A DNA stretch of 64,000 nucleotides, from the NCBI RefSeq assembly GCF_963924675.1, contig NC_089220.1, positions 168,440,761 to 168,504,760 on the forward strand. Direction: 5' to 3'. Shown in pieces: positions 35,101 to 47,574 of the stretch (positions are counted from its first letter, which is position 1; each line of letters begins with the position of its first letter). Origin of the DNA: Phocoena phocoena. Its lineage: Eukaryota; Chordata; Mammalia; Artiodactyla; Phocoenidae. Made by a program: the position numbers and the translations under genes. The notes under the pieces were generated by a model. The model was not told the DNA's origin. It made no database searches and was given only the letters and a program-made list of their open reading frames with translations.

Positions 35101-35699
35101 CACACGCTGGTCTGGAAGTTTGGGGATGAGCAACCAGTTTGATTTTTTAAATTTTTTCTTACTTTAAGTTGTATTTTCTCTTCAATAGAATTAATCCTGC
35201 CACAGTTTCCCCCTTTGTTGACTTGTGAAAAACACGTGCCCCTTTCGAGTTCAAAGTCTCTGTTTCAGGGACAGTGTCCTTTCTGTCCGTTGATAACAAT
35301 CCACAGGTCACATTAACAATGTGCAGATCCAGAGGCTTAATCCCTTTGGAGTGAAATTATTTTGAATTTCACGGTTTTAACTGTGTTTTCAGAAACAACT
35401 TGAATTTGGGGGTTGTTTTTGTTTTTCCCTTCAATAAGTAAGAGATCTTTGAGGGCAAGAGTGACTTCTGTTTTCACGGAAGAGTGAAATCCTACTTGGT
35501 CGCTTCTCTTCCAGGATTCAGATAAAGGTTACCTCCCTCAGAACTTCCAACTGGTAATTTCACCTTGTGTGGTCAGTAACCTTGCTCTGATGGCTTATCT
35601 TTCGTCTTGGTAGACCTAGCGGCACCTGTGGTCACAGTGTTGTCATCCGCATACGATGCACTCAGAGGAAGTGGGTAATAGCATATTGCTAGCGTCTGC
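32101..35699. other. Unique sequence, CpG-bearing in part
   Basis: No recognisable coding domain and no confident repeat over 3.6 kb. The part at 34,030-34,790 has composition unlike its surroundings, with about 13 CpGs between 34,505 and 34,760 (see findings). Confidence 0.5.
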
Positions 35700-35736
35700 G
35701 GGGGGTGGGGGGGTGGGGGGGTGGGGGGGCGGGGGG
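35700..35736 (+). repeat. G-quadruplex-forming G-tract
   Basis: Five G-runs of six or seven bases are separated by single T, T, T and C bases. This satisfies the usual quadruplex rule of four G-runs with short loops with large excess. It lies in unique sequence. Confidence 0.93.
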
Positions 35737-37670
35737 ACCTGTTATTTCCCTATGCACACAGTGAGCTTGTTGGGCCATTTAGTTGAAAATGCCTCAGCAG
35801 TGTTCAGAATAGAAGTATGTGTATCTATGTGCAAATGGATAGCAGATATATTGCAACCTCAGGTACTTAGGTGTGATCCTGAATACCTGGTGGGAGCTTT
35901 CTCAGTGGGGACCAACCTGGACGTGGGCATGGGGACACCTGCAGGACTGTGATGACACAACCAAGAGAGGACACGGGTCTCCCAGCCCTCTTCAGTCCTC
36001 AGGACTTGGGAGACGGCTTTCCCAGCTCACATGCACTTTTCTCCTAAACTTTTGTACAATGAACGTCTGTATTTTTTTCCATGTTCTTTCTTTCCAATCC
36101 CAGTTGGCACTGAGGGGCTGTGTGCAGTGCCCCTTTCCTACTGTAAACATTCTTCCACTTTCTGGAGTTGGTTGTGTGCCTTGTCAATGTTTTCCTCCTA
36201 CCTCCCATGGCCCTTTTGCAGGATGGTGCGTTTAGAAGGCCAGAAAGGGCATCTGAGGGGCTGCCTTGGGGAAAAGGCACTACCATTTGCTGAGCCAAGA
36301 GCTGAGAAGGGCCCAGATTGTTACACCAAGTCTCTGGTGATCTCCCTGCCCTGGAGCATCCAGACTCGGGAAACCCGGAGCTAGGAAGAAACGTAACTGC
36401 AGTCCAACACAATTCTTCTGTTGTATTCAAGGGGCCCAGAGAAGTGAAATCATTTGCCCAAATCCCCATACCTCCTTTGCTGGAGAGTGAAACCAAAAAC
36501 AAAATCATCCTCATCCTAAGAATAAAAACAACCTGCTCCTCTGAGAGCACAAATGCTTTTGTATTTGCATTCACATCTCTTTAGCTGCAATGTATAAGCC
36601 CAATTCTATTTCTACTTTCAGTAGCCAACTAACAGTTGTTCCCACGTGCAAGTCCACACAGGATGTCCTTTTAAATACATAGATGTCCCATTGCACAGCT
36701 GTCCCCCAGAGCCCCCCACCCCGCCCCAGTCAAGTGTGTTTAGTATTAGAATTCCCTGCTCTGTGGGCTAGGCATACTTTTTGGAATGATGCAGATTCCA
36801 ATCTGTTTTCTGCTCACTGGACAAGGCGCCTCTGAGACAGTGTGGGAGGTGACCAGAATGTCAGGCGGTATGGAAGCTGTTTGCGTCTGGCCTTGTGGCC
36901 TCGGCTCAGTGAGCCAAAGGGAGCTGCATGCATCAGTGGGAAGAAATACTGAATTACTTGCAAGAAAAGTATGTGAGAAACTATTGCACAAGACGCAGTG
37001 ACGAGCAACACAGGGACCCCGACACTATTCTGAAGCAGATGCTTCTAGAATTCTGGTGCCGGGAGGAGAGGCAGAACATCCTTGAAATTTCTTTTGAGCC
37101 CTTCTGTTTTCAAAACAATGGAAGCAAAAATGTGGTAAAATATCTTGTAACCACAGGATACCACAGAGACATAGCAACATACCACATTTCCGAGTGCTCT
37201 TTCTCGTTCAATAAGTTCTTTTCTACTGCAAATTATTCACAATTTTGTCCTCCTTTTTTCTAAACTGGCTGTAATAGTTTAATCTCTTTTAAACTGAGTC
37301 CAGATCCAACTGGTTCAGGAGAATTTCTCCAGCAATTTGCTGTCCTTGATCACAATTTTCTTTTTCCTCTTATTTTGTTTATCTAGACCATTTTGACACA
37401 AACTTATACAATCTTGCAAAAAAATATATCTTTTTTCCTTATATATCTCTTCCAAATTCCCCAGCATTTAGATTTCACTTCTCTTACTGCACTTTCATTT
37501 TTGGGTATACTAGTGATTTGTGATCTGTGCTCACATTTACCTCTTCAACTAGACTGCAGTATCCTTGGGGGATATAACATCCTTGCGGCCACATCTGTAC
37601 CCAAAAGACCGTGCAGTGCTTTGATGTCATATTACTTCATATTACTTCAACATATGCTGCAGAACAGATG
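35737..37670. other. Unique sequence, no gene recognised
   Basis: It contains the longest open frame in non-repeat DNA of the window (minus strand 36,044-36,574, 176 codons) and overlapping plus-strand frames. None shows a domain, and no splice context was recognised. Confidence 0.45.
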
Positions 37671-37674
37671 AGGC

Positions 37675-38745
37675 CTAAATTTGTCCTGGGGACTGTATTC
37701 TATTCCATTTATCTGTGCGGCTATTTTTATGCTGATATAATGCTGACTTGATTAACATAGCTTCGTAGTAAGTCTTGAAATTAGGTAGAGTGAATCCTCT
37801 ACTTCAACTTTATTTTAAAAATTGCTTGACTATTTGCCTTTCTGCATACATTTTGGAAACAGCTGGTCAATTTCTACAACATATCCTATTGGAATTTTGA
37901 CTGGAATTGTGTTGAATTTATAAATCAGCTTAGAAGCAACTGGCATCTCAGCAATTTTGAGTTTTTCCAACTATAAACATTGTATCTCTCTCTCTTTGGG
38001 GGGGGAGGGTCTTTATTGATTTCTTTCATCAGTGTTTTATTCTGTCACCATATATGTCCTTCAACATAATTTGTTAGATTTATACCTGAGTTTCATTATT
38101 TGGGGTACTTTAAAAATTTCAATTTTCAATTGTTCATTGCTAGTATACATAAATATGGTTGAGATTTGCATATTGACCCCGTATCCTGTGAGCTTGTAAC
38201 CTCAGACATTACTTTTCATAGCTTGCTTATAAATACTTCAGAATGTTCCAAGGGGATAATTATATCATGGGCAAATAGACAGTTTTCTTTCTTTCTTCCT
38301 TCCATATTCATTTTATTATCATTATATTCTTTCTTTATTGTGCTGTCTTGGACCTACAATATGATGTTAATGGGAGTAATAAGAGTAGACAGCTTTGTTT
38401 TTTTCCCAGTCTTAAGGGGAAAGAATTCAGTCTTTCACCATTAAGTACGATGTTAGCTACAGGTTTTTTGTAGATTCCTTTTCTCCAGTTGAAGAAGTAT
38501 CCTTCTATTCCTAGTTTGTTGAGAGTTTTTATCATGCTGAACTTTGTCAAAATTTTTTTCTGCATCTCTGAATTTTTCATACATTTTTTCTTATTCGCTA
38601 GGTTGACAAGGTGAATTACATTAAATTTTTAATGTTGAACCCGTCTTTCATTCCTGGATAAGCCCTACTTGGAATTATGTATCATCCTTTTATATGTTGC
38701 TGGACCTGATTTGCTAGGGTTTTGTTGAGGATTTTTGCTGATTCT
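37675..38745 (-). mobile_element. Old L1 LINE, ORF2 reverse transcriptase region, antisense
   Basis: Antisense L1 landmarks appear in order: 'ctattccatttatctgtgcg', 'attttgactggaattgtgtt', 'ttgatttctttcatcagtgt', 'tgcatattgaccccgtatcc', 'atcatgggcaaatagacagt' (antisense of the FADD region, mutated) and 'tttgctagggttttgttgag'. The minus-strand frame at 38,335-38,580 preserves 'NIVLNGERLNSFPLRLG'. It is a fragment without either L1 end. Confidence 0.88.
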
Positions 38746-38764
38746 CTAAATCTCATTTCATTTT

Positions 38765-39085
38765 CCTCTTTCTGGTCAGACAGAAAGAAAGTCATTCTTT
38801 CCCAACCTTCCTTGCAGTTATTTTTGGGCCAGGTGATAGTTCTGGCCAATTGGACAGAAGTGATTGATATAACTTTGAATTTGAAACATGGGTCATCTTT
38901 CTCTCTTTTAACCTCTGCCAAGGTGATTGGGTTGCTGTTGTGGACTCTCAAGATGGAAACAGATTGGACCACTGCTTGGAAGGCGGCCACTCCAGAGAGC
39001 TCTTTGATCTGCACACATTTTTGTTGAATGGATAAGAAATTTTGTTAATAGGTCACTGAGATTTGGGGCTTACTTTGTTAACATA
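38765..39085 (+). repeat. Ancient LTR-like repeat (family uncertain)
   Basis: 'gatagttctggccaattgga', 'cttgcagttatttttgggcc' and the end 'ggtcactgagatttggggct' resemble a widespread old mammalian LTR whose 3' end typically reads 'gccactgagatttgggg'. A similar block is seen at 52,330-52,707. Confidence 0.35.
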
Positions 39086-39089
39086 GTAT

Positions 39090-41340
39090 AAATTAGCCTA
39101 TTTCATAAAGTAAAAATATAGGATCTCAATGGGTTACTACGTAAGAAGAAATAAAATAAAGATGATTGTTATTTTAGGTGAAACAACTCAGTTTAAGATC
39201 ATGCATCTGTTGCCTTGAATTGTGACCAAACTCAATTTAACATTTAGTGTAACTGTTTGGCAATATATATAAATATATATATATATCTCCTAATGAGTCA
39301 CTGCCATCCCAGACTTAGTCAAGAATAAGAAGACAGTATTTTCCAGCACTTTAAACTTTAAATTTAAAAAGAATATTTTTCTACAAACACAACTCCTAGA
39401 GCAGTTGGTCCATTTCTGAAAGATAGGGGAATACAGAATTAAGATTTCCAACACAGTATATACAGAGAGATATACAGTTAGCTAACTTTGACCCTTGTCA
39501 GATCTAAAAGTGACCAGAGAGCACATCTCATGATCAGATAAGGTCAGTTAGGCAAAATGCACTCTCTCCAAACGATTTACCTGAGTCAGTTACTGGTCAC
39601 ACTTAACAGCTGGAAGGAACAACAGGCAAGTGTACTCTAGCTGATTTATCACTCTGCCCCAAGTAATTTTTTAACTTAAATCTATAACATTTGGCTACTA
39701 AATATCATATAAAAGAAGTAGATGGACAAGTAAGCTTAACGAAGTGCCAACAATCCTACATAGTTTATGTTGCATTAAGAAAATGAGAGTTGATGATAGC
39801 CACCTTTTTACAGTTTATATGCATTAAATTTAAAAAATTAGAGTAAAGGTACACGGAAATTTCTGCTGAATTATCAACTGACTAGTGAGGTATTTTTCTT
39901 AATATATGTTTAAAAAATTGAATATGTGTAATACGGAAATAATTAAAGTCTCAAGAACTAGTATTTCACGTAACATACAAATTTTATACTGTTATACAAT
40001 ATTCCCTTTATTAAAGTATCTTAACTTCCTAGAGAATGGATCCAAGCACGATCATTCTGAAGATTTTTTTCAATAACCACAAAAACATAGACACAAAGGA
40101 AATTTTTTGATAATTCTATCCCTTTTATTTAATCTTTTAGTGGGTGAAGCTTCTACATGTAACCAGATTGGCTGTCGGGATAAGTATAGTTCTCAAACGG
40201 CCTTGGAGGTTCCCACATAAGACAACTTCATGAGCAGTTCCACCAGGCATCAAATATATGTATATTCTAAGGAATACCTAGTTTGTAGGGAAATCAGTGT
40301 CATAAGCACTGTTCTTACATATACACACCACTTGGGAATACATGAGCAGATGTTGAACTTGTACTGCTTCAAGACTGTAAATCTCAGTAGCAAGAAAGAG
40401 TCAAGCCCAGTTCTCAGAAGGGGTGGGCCTGGGATTGCCCAGCATACATTTTCCAGATGTTTCCCCTTGTCTACCATTATCACCTTAATTCTGCCAGGTT
40501 ATATTTCTCTTTACTTTTTTTCCAGTTTCATCTAACTAGAAAAGCCATCCCCCCAAATTTAGACATTCATAAATTTTCTTCAACCTGTTAACTTTCATAA
40601 AACATAAAGTTATAAAAAGTCACCTGGGCTGGTAAGAATTTGATTGGAAAGGAGTATGACTGATCTCCCCTCCCACCCAAAGGGAAATTTCACAAAATCC
40701 TGGGTATTTGAGTTTGTTATGCATATCAAAAAAGTTCATTGTAAAACACTTTCCTGGACTTCCTAAGATTAAAAGTGAGCTTTTGGTGGTGGCATCAGGG
40801 AAATCAGGTCAGACCTTCATTAGCAGTTAATTACCTCCTAGACTTTTCTTTTTGTGCTCTTCCCCTCTCTTCCTACTTCTTTCTCCCCATCAAATCCAAA
40901 TTTGGAGTCAAAGAAGCTATCAGTCTCCTATGACATTAAGGTGTGATTATGGGCAGGTTAATCCTATGGGATTCTGTAATCTTCAAGAAGAATTTGTTAA
41001 CCCAAATAAATAATGACCTTTCTAGACAGAGATGTCTTTACGAAATGGACATTCTGATATTTGCATTCACCACCTCTTCTCACTCTCCACTGTCAGCAGG
41101 AGGTAAGATACGTATGTCAGCATCATTCGGTAATAGGAAGAAATATTATCCAGTCAGTATTCCTGTGTAAGGGTAAATACAATTTACAAAATGTTGGAAA
41201 ACCGAAAGTCAGTCACATTATGTTAAGGAGTTCTCTGGGTGTGGACTGACACGAAGAATGCTCCGAACCACAGTGAAGAAGCAGAAATGCGGACACTGTT
41301 AATACCACAATGCACTGCTACTCACATGACTCCTATGACT
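39090..41340. other. Unique AT-rich sequence, nothing recognised
   Basis: No coding domain was seen. An AT microsatellite lies at about 39,263-39,286. The short open frames show no motif. Confidence 0.5.
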
Positions 41341-41344
41341 GCTG

Positions 41345-41450
41345 CCACCACTAACGTTTTCATCACCACTAATACTAGCCAAACATTGCACGGCACTTTA
41401 AAATTTATTTCTTTAAATGAATTATTTTACTTAATATCAAGCTGTTTTTA
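41345..41450 (-). repeat. MIR-like SINE fragment, antisense (weak)
   Basis: 'catcaccactaatactagcc' then 'aacattgcacggcactttaa' and 'gaattattttacttaatatc' parallel the inverted MIR 3' region ('atagctaacatttattg..gtgccaggcactgtgc..ttatctcatttaat'). Confidence 0.4.
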
Positions 41451-43160
41451 AGTGACAAGAACTAAAAGCAGGGAAGAAGGTTGGCATAGTCGTAAATTCA
41501 AGTGTGCCTTTAATTTTCCAGTAGCGAGAGGAGAGAGTTTTTATGCTGCAAGCCCCTTGCTGGAATCCTAGCTCAACCGTTAATATTTGGTCTCCATTCT
41601 GGCTTTAATCTCAAAATAGCAAAAGCTCTGAGCAGCTGACACACGTTTTATGCAAACCCTGCAATTAGGTCCATTGACTTGTCTTGGTGGTGAAAATTCT
41701 AAATGAAAGGCCACCTTAGAACTAATGCAGTTCAACCAGTGCAGTCTAAGACCCGGCTGTACCTTCCATAGACAATTCTTGATCTGTCTCTGGTCGAACT
41801 TCTCAAAACTATGACTTGCCCTCACTTAATTTGGCCAAAATGAATAGTCGTCTGTCATTCATCAACGTCAAAGATCTTTTTGAACCTCTATATGCAGCCC
41901 TTTCAAAAGTCTCTTGGCATCAGTGATTCTTTATTTCCCCTCTTCCCTCCCACCTTTAAGACCGAGCCTTCTCTTTCCACCTCAGCTGCATTCTCTACAG
42001 CCTGTTCTTCCAAAGTTATGGCCTCAATCCTTTTCTGTCTTCCCTAGACACACTCTCCTTTTGAAGATCCAGTTTTACGCCTTTATCTATCTCTTCAATT
42101 ATTATGATAGACAGTTTACATTTTCGTTCTTGAACTTTCAGTTTTCCTCCAATATTTCCAGCTCATACAACATCATTAAATATTTACTGAACATATGCTA
42201 TAATTGTGGAAGTTACAGAAGAACCATAAAACATATGCTTTGGCTTCTAGGAGCTTACACTTTCAAGGAGGGTTACAAAGACCAGATACATGATATACTT
42301 ACTTTAATAAGCAACTTTCTCCTCAAAAGCAGCTTGTATCAAAAAGTAACTTGTCATTTCCCTATATTCACTAAAATCTCCATTCCCTATGCCGTCCACT
42401 AAACTGACTTGAGAATTGCCTATTGACTATTTCCTCTTCAAACTATTATAGACAATCAATACATGATATTCTGCTGATACTTCTTATGAAGTCTGCTTGG
42501 ATTCAATATTTTATCTCTACTTAAGCTGTTCTCCTCACATTTGGATTCTTGACAGAGCTTTCCAATGAATCTCTCAAGTTTTCCAGCCTCCTCTTCCAAA
42601 CCAGCCTGGTCACTGGTGCTAAATTAATCTCCTTAAAGTTCTCTTAAATGTCAGGAGACCCTCCCTTACAAAAGCATCATGCCTTCCTATTTTCTTACAT
42701 CACCTTCTCATACACCAAAATCTGTTTGTTCAACATCACTTTACTTATTACTTCGGTTTTATTCAAATTCTTATGTTTTTCAAAACCTGATCAAGATTTA
42801 ACTTCTCCAGGAAGGTTTCTCAGGTGGTCTGCAGACCACATGATCTTCTTCTGATCCTGAATGATGATTTATTTGTATCGATCTATATGATCTCTAGTTG
42901 TTTCACATAAAACTCTTTTGTATCTCAATCTCCATTCCTAGATCTTTTCATCCCTCTCTATTTAATATTTTTAATTTTAAAATTTATAATAATGTAAAGA
43001 GAAAATGTTTACTATTAACATGATTTCTTTACTACATTGATTTGTAAAGAATTTTAAAATATAAAACACCTTAAAAATCATTTAATTTAATTTACTAATT
43101 TACCGTAAGTTATTCAACTTACCAAAATGGCCTACTTCACTCTGATCTTGGATGCTATAA
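41451..43160. other. Mostly unique sequence, possible L2 scraps
   Basis: No coding domain was seen. 'ttaacttctccaggaaggtt' near 42,797 and its surroundings weakly resemble sense L2. The 162-codon open frame at 41,914-42,402 has no recognisable motif. Confidence 0.4.
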
Positions 43161-43170
43161 AAGTCATCTC

Positions 43171-43333
43171 GGGGCTTCCCTGGTGGAGCAGTGGATGAGA
43201 GTCCGCCTGCCCATGCCCCGGTCCGGGAGGATCCCACATGCCGCGGAGCGGCTGGGCCCGTGAGCCATGGCCGCTGAGCCTGCGCGTCCGGAGCCTGTGC
43301 TCCGCAACGGAAGAGGCCACAACAGTGAGAGGC
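43171..43333 (+). mobile_element. CHR-type SINE, internally deleted and tailless
   Basis: It belongs to the young 'gagccatggccgctgagcct' subtype with the head 'ggcttccctggtggagcagt'. The segment that should hold the B box (between 'gtccgcctgcc' and 'catgccccggtcc') is missing. The element stops at 'agtgagaggc' with no A-tail. The 9-base target duplication 'agtcatctc' (43,162-43,170 and 43,334-43,342) directly abuts it. Confidence 0.9.
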
Positions 43334-43342
43334 AGTCATCTC

Positions 43343-43878
43343 ATAAGCAATGTCAATTCTGCAGGCAGTAAAATATTTTCAGCGTTAAGGAAGCTCAGAT
43401 TAGACTGACAATGAGATTCATTTGTGAAAATCATCATTCACATTCATATCATATTACAAAAATAGAAAACATACATCTGCTAAAATTGCCGTTCTCATCT
43501 TAACTGACTCATGCAGATGGAGTGATAAAACTACAATTTACCAACAGGTTCATGCATCAGTTTGTAACCTTGGCTGAAGTCACATGATCTTCCCACTGTT
43601 GCAGTCTCTGGCACATGCATCTCATAGAGTGCCAGCTGTAGGTCAATGGACATTTCTGAGAAGAACACAAAGTTAAAGATCCATTTCTCAAAATGTGTTG
43701 GCATAAAACACATTAAAAATCGATGAATGGGTTGTGTTGGGTCAAACTAATCTTCGGCTTATGAATTCCTTTTTTCTTCCCAAATGAATCAGTCAAGATG
43801 GGAGTCTTATTTCTTTTCCAGCAGATATATGTCATTGCTACAAAGAAAAACAATTGTTGCTGTACTAAAATGTACCAT
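43343..43878. other. Unique sequence, nothing recognised
   Basis: No repeat or coding domain was recognised between the SINE and the L1 insertion target. Confidence 0.5.
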
Positions 43879-43894
43879 CACAAATACCATTGTT

Positions 43895-44201
43895 TTTTTT
43901 TTCAGACAAAACAGACTTTATTTATTTATTTCTTTTTCAAAATATTTTACTACCAACAAGTATATATATTTTTTTATTTTACTTTTTTTTTTTTACATCT
44001 TTATTGGAGTATAATTGCTTTACAATGGTGTGTTAGTTTCTGCTTTATAACAAAGTGAATCAGCTATACATACACATATGTTCCCATATCTCTTCCCTCT
44101 TGCGTCTCCCTCCCTCCCACCCCTCCAGGCAGTCACAAAGCACGGAGCTGATCTCCCTGCGCTATGCAGCTGCTTCCCACTAGCTATCCACTTTACATTT
44201 G
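43895..44201 (-). mobile_element. L1 3' end with probable 3'-transduced segment
   Basis: On the minus strand an L1 3'UTR (44,201 down to 43,995) ends 'ccaataaagatgt' plus 12 A (43,994-43,983). About 79 bases of non-L1 sequence follow (43,981-43,903), with overlapping AATAAA signals about 15 bases before a second A-run (43,902-43,893). The 16-base target duplication 'cacaaataccattgtt' (43,879-43,894 and 44,202-44,217) encloses everything. The L1 is severely 5'-truncated (about 207 bases kept). Confidence 0.88.
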
Positions 44202-44217
44202 CACAAATACCATTGTT

Positions 44218-44725
44218 AATAAGTTAATTCAAGACCATGCTATTATATCTAAATATAAATATAGAAACATAAAATATAGAAATATTTATGTCCAAATATA
44301 GAATTTCTCATTATATTTTTTGTTTGTAGTCTATGTAATATTCCTTAATGTAAAAAACAAATTGTGAACATATTCCAGGTTAGAAAACAGAGGCCCTACA
44401 GTTGAGGGTTGAAGCCATTTGGTTTCTCTTCCAAATTGAGGCAATTTACAAATAGGTGTCAAAGCAGACCATCATCTTTTAATTATGTGGTAAATCATGT
44501 ACTCTGAAAGCTTCCCAGTAGACTGCAGAGACAGGATGCCCTTGGCAACAAGACAGTTCCATGGCACAGTTGATTAGGGTCTTAAAACATGGTAGGGCGG
44601 GAAAATTAGAAAAGAAATACTAGAAAACAACAGATAATTGTAATAACTGGGTGTCTTGGCTCAGTGACTATTGCAATCATAATAAAACCTTAACCCCCTA
44701 TTAGTAGATTGTATCTTTTTTGGAA
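44218..44725. other. Unique sequence, nothing recognised
   Basis: AT-rich unique DNA without a coding motif. Confidence 0.5.
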
Positions 44726-44729
44726 CATG

Positions 44730-45507
44730 GTTGCTTATTTCTTCATTTTCCTTGACTATCTGCATTGATGTCTGCACATTAGTCCTAGTCTGGGTGCCTT
44801 TATCACTTCTTTCCTCCCCAGGGACAATCAAGCAACTGTGTTTTTGGTCAGGACACTCTGTGGTGACCCAGGAGGGTGAGCTATGGCATCCAGCAGCCCA
44901 AGCTTCCATCTCTTCTCCTCCAGGCTACTTCACTATGGGGGACCTATTTGAAATTCAAGACTAGCAGAACTTAGGTCAGTCCTCTGGGGACACCCTTGAG
45001 GAAGGTGGTGTACAGTGTGTAAGCTCTACTGTTTCTTTCCCTGGGGGAAGCTGAGAGCTGGGCTTTTTCACCTCCTTGCTCTGTACTGGAAAGGAGGGAG
45101 GTATGGCATCTGTGATCACAAACTTCTGTCTCCATTCTGCTCCAGGCTACTAGACTGAGGTGGACCCATCTGAGCTCCAAGACTGGCAGAACTGAGGTCA
45201 GTTCTCTGGTAAGCCCCCTTGGAAAAGTCGGTTCGCTGGATGTGCAAACCAACCCCTCCTTTCCACGGTAAAAGCCAGGAATTTGATTGCCCGACACTGT
45301 GCTAGGGTCAGGCATTCCTGTGGGAGGGTATTCCACATCTCCTTACCTGCTTATGTGGGTCTGGTTTCATGGTTACCTGGAGTGCAGGAGTCTTTCATTT
45401 GGTTTCTGGATTTCTCTGAAAGGAAACTTGTCCATGAACTGTTGGTTAATTCATGGGGTGGAGGATGGTCTGGGTCTTTGTACTCTGCCATCTTGCTGAT
45501 GTCACTT
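44730..45507 (-). mobile_element. Old L1 5'UTR, antisense, with repeated units
   Basis: The right end reads 'tactctgccatcttgctgat', the complement of 'atcagcaagatggcagagta'. This is an L1 start with the AAGATGGC YY1-type core. The GC-richer sequence to the left looks like L1 5'UTR. A unit containing 'ctccaggctact' and 'gaggtcagttctctgg' occurs twice, about 220 bases apart (44,881 onward and 45,101 onward). No ORF1 is recognisable to the left, so the element looks truncated or rearranged. Confidence 0.65.
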
Positions 45508-47315
45508 TAATACTCCTTTTAAAATATGAAAATATTGAGAATCATTTTTTTAAATATCAGCCAATCATTCAGATCCTGTCTTCCTGATAGATAATGCAGC
45601 TGCTTAGTTAGTGCCCTCTCTGTTTGCAATGGCAGTTGACCTCTGCAGATTGTCCAAGCCCAGCCTGAATAGGAAAGCCGTCTCTCAGTAAATGTGTGTG
45701 GTAGATGCGTCTCGCCACCTCTTATTTCGGCCATACATACAAATGTTTTGTATTTCAACATGTTCATCCTACTCATGGCCCTCTTCATCAGGACTTCATT
45801 CTGCTCTGTTTATAGAAATGATTTCTAATTCTAGCAGCATTACGATGGCAGGGTTTGTTACTTGAAGTTCTCTGTGTGTTACAAAATTCACTGTACATTA
45901 ATGGCTAATGATTTCCAAAGCATGACACCAACATGTTTGCCAGTAGTTAAACGTCGCACCCCCACCCCTAAATCCTAAAATTAGTGTCTTTGGAAGGAGA
46001 ACAACATGGAGCTGTTCAAGTCACTATGTATATACACAGGGTTGGCAGGAAGATGAAAGTACAAATTGGAAATCCCTGAAAGCTTTGATGAGTTATAGCT
46101 GGGAGCCTTGGCAACATTTTACATTGTTAGGAATTAGATTTTGATATTCTTTGTGTGAAAATAGTAAGCTCTGAATTGCTTCTGTATCTTTTTAGGAAGG
46201 GAGTTCTCTGTTATCTCAGTTGAATTTTTAGTGACCATAGTTTGAAAAGAATTTATGTTCTGAATAGCTCTTATGAGATCCATGGGATTGTTCTTTTATT
46301 TCCCCCTTTGCCTGTAATCTTTAAGAAAGCTATCTTAAAATTAATGCGAAACGTGTCTGAACAACAAGTTGCCATCCAGTCATACTTTCACATTGCACAT
46401 GACATTTAAGGAGGTAATCATCAATTTATCATGGTAATATAAGGGACAATCAGAATTTGAGGGGCGCAAGGGATTGAATGGGGACAAGGTATATTATACA
46501 ACTCAATATACAAGACTTTTGACAGTTCTAAACAATAGCTGAAGTATAAAATAACTTTGAGATTAAAAATGAACAAATTCTGACTAGTGTAAAACAGAAA
46601 AACAACCAAAGACGAATAGCTTAGTTTGAAACAATCCCAGGTGGTTTTATATCATTTTGCCTGGTAAAAGGAACAGTGGCATTGATTTCCAAGGTCTCTT
46701 TAAACCTTCCTATTTGATCACTCCGATTTCCTTCTTTCAAGGGCACAACATATATTTTGAAGGCCATGGCTGTAAGACACCCCCTCCATCTACCTCCTTC
46801 GCTCTTTTCTTTGCCTGACATGGCTCCACTATGGAGGAAACGATGCCCCTGTAGAGCTGACATGTTGCTTGATTTGCTCGCTAGTCCATAGTTAGATGTT
46901 TGAAAAGATTCTGAGGTTGATAAAGCCAAAGCAAAGGTATAGGGGCATGAGAAAACATGTCTGTTTTTGAGCCAAAACAGCATTACGTTTCTATAATAGT
47001 CCTAATTCACAGGTTGGTGCCATTCTGTAGTAAAATTCATTTTAAAATTTTATGGATGCATTCATGTAATCTTTCCTGATATTCATTTTTAAGCCAAATT
47101 TTAAAATATTACCAATTAAGTAAAATTGAAATGAATATTACTCAGAAATATTATCAGAGGGTATGAGTTTCCCTGATTATTTTTTTAAATTTTGTTCAAT
47201 GTATTTACTCGGCAAAGTTTAGGTAAGTAAAAGCAGTTGTCCTTTTTAAAGTTTTAGATGTTTCATCCAGCAATCCCGTGATGTTTGGAAATTAACAAAA
47301 TAACTTGATGTAGTT
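45508..47315. other. Unique sequence, nothing recognised
   Basis: About 1.8 kb with no coding domain and no confident repeat. A 120-codon minus-strand open frame at 46,621-46,983 has no motif. Confidence 0.5.
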
Positions 47316-47319
47316 AGTA

Positions 47320-47425
47320 AAATGTAAAAACTTAGATGTGGTACCTCCATTGCCCACATTTATAAAATGGGGACAATTCCACTCCTGCCAAGATCCTGGC
47401 AGTGTTTAGCTACTAAATTAAATAA
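47320..47425 (+). repeat. MIR-like fragment (weak)
   Basis: 'cccacatttataaaatgggg' followed by 'acaattccactcctgcc' resembles the sense MIR core end ('tcatctgtaaaatggggataat'). Confidence 0.4.
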
Positions 47426-47574
47426 TGAACCTAAAAATTGGTTTGAGAAGGTTAACAGCATTTGGGTGTAAAATAGCATGGATATCAAATTTTTCAAAAA
47501 ATTACTTTTTTATCACTGTATCTCTTGAGAAAATGCACAAGGAAGGGAAAAGAATATGGATTTTAAAATTCAAC

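Noticed and set aside
36044..36574. 176-codon minus-strand frame, longest in unique DNA
   Set aside because: No domain or familiar sequence, and overlapping open frames exist on the other strand. Most likely chance.
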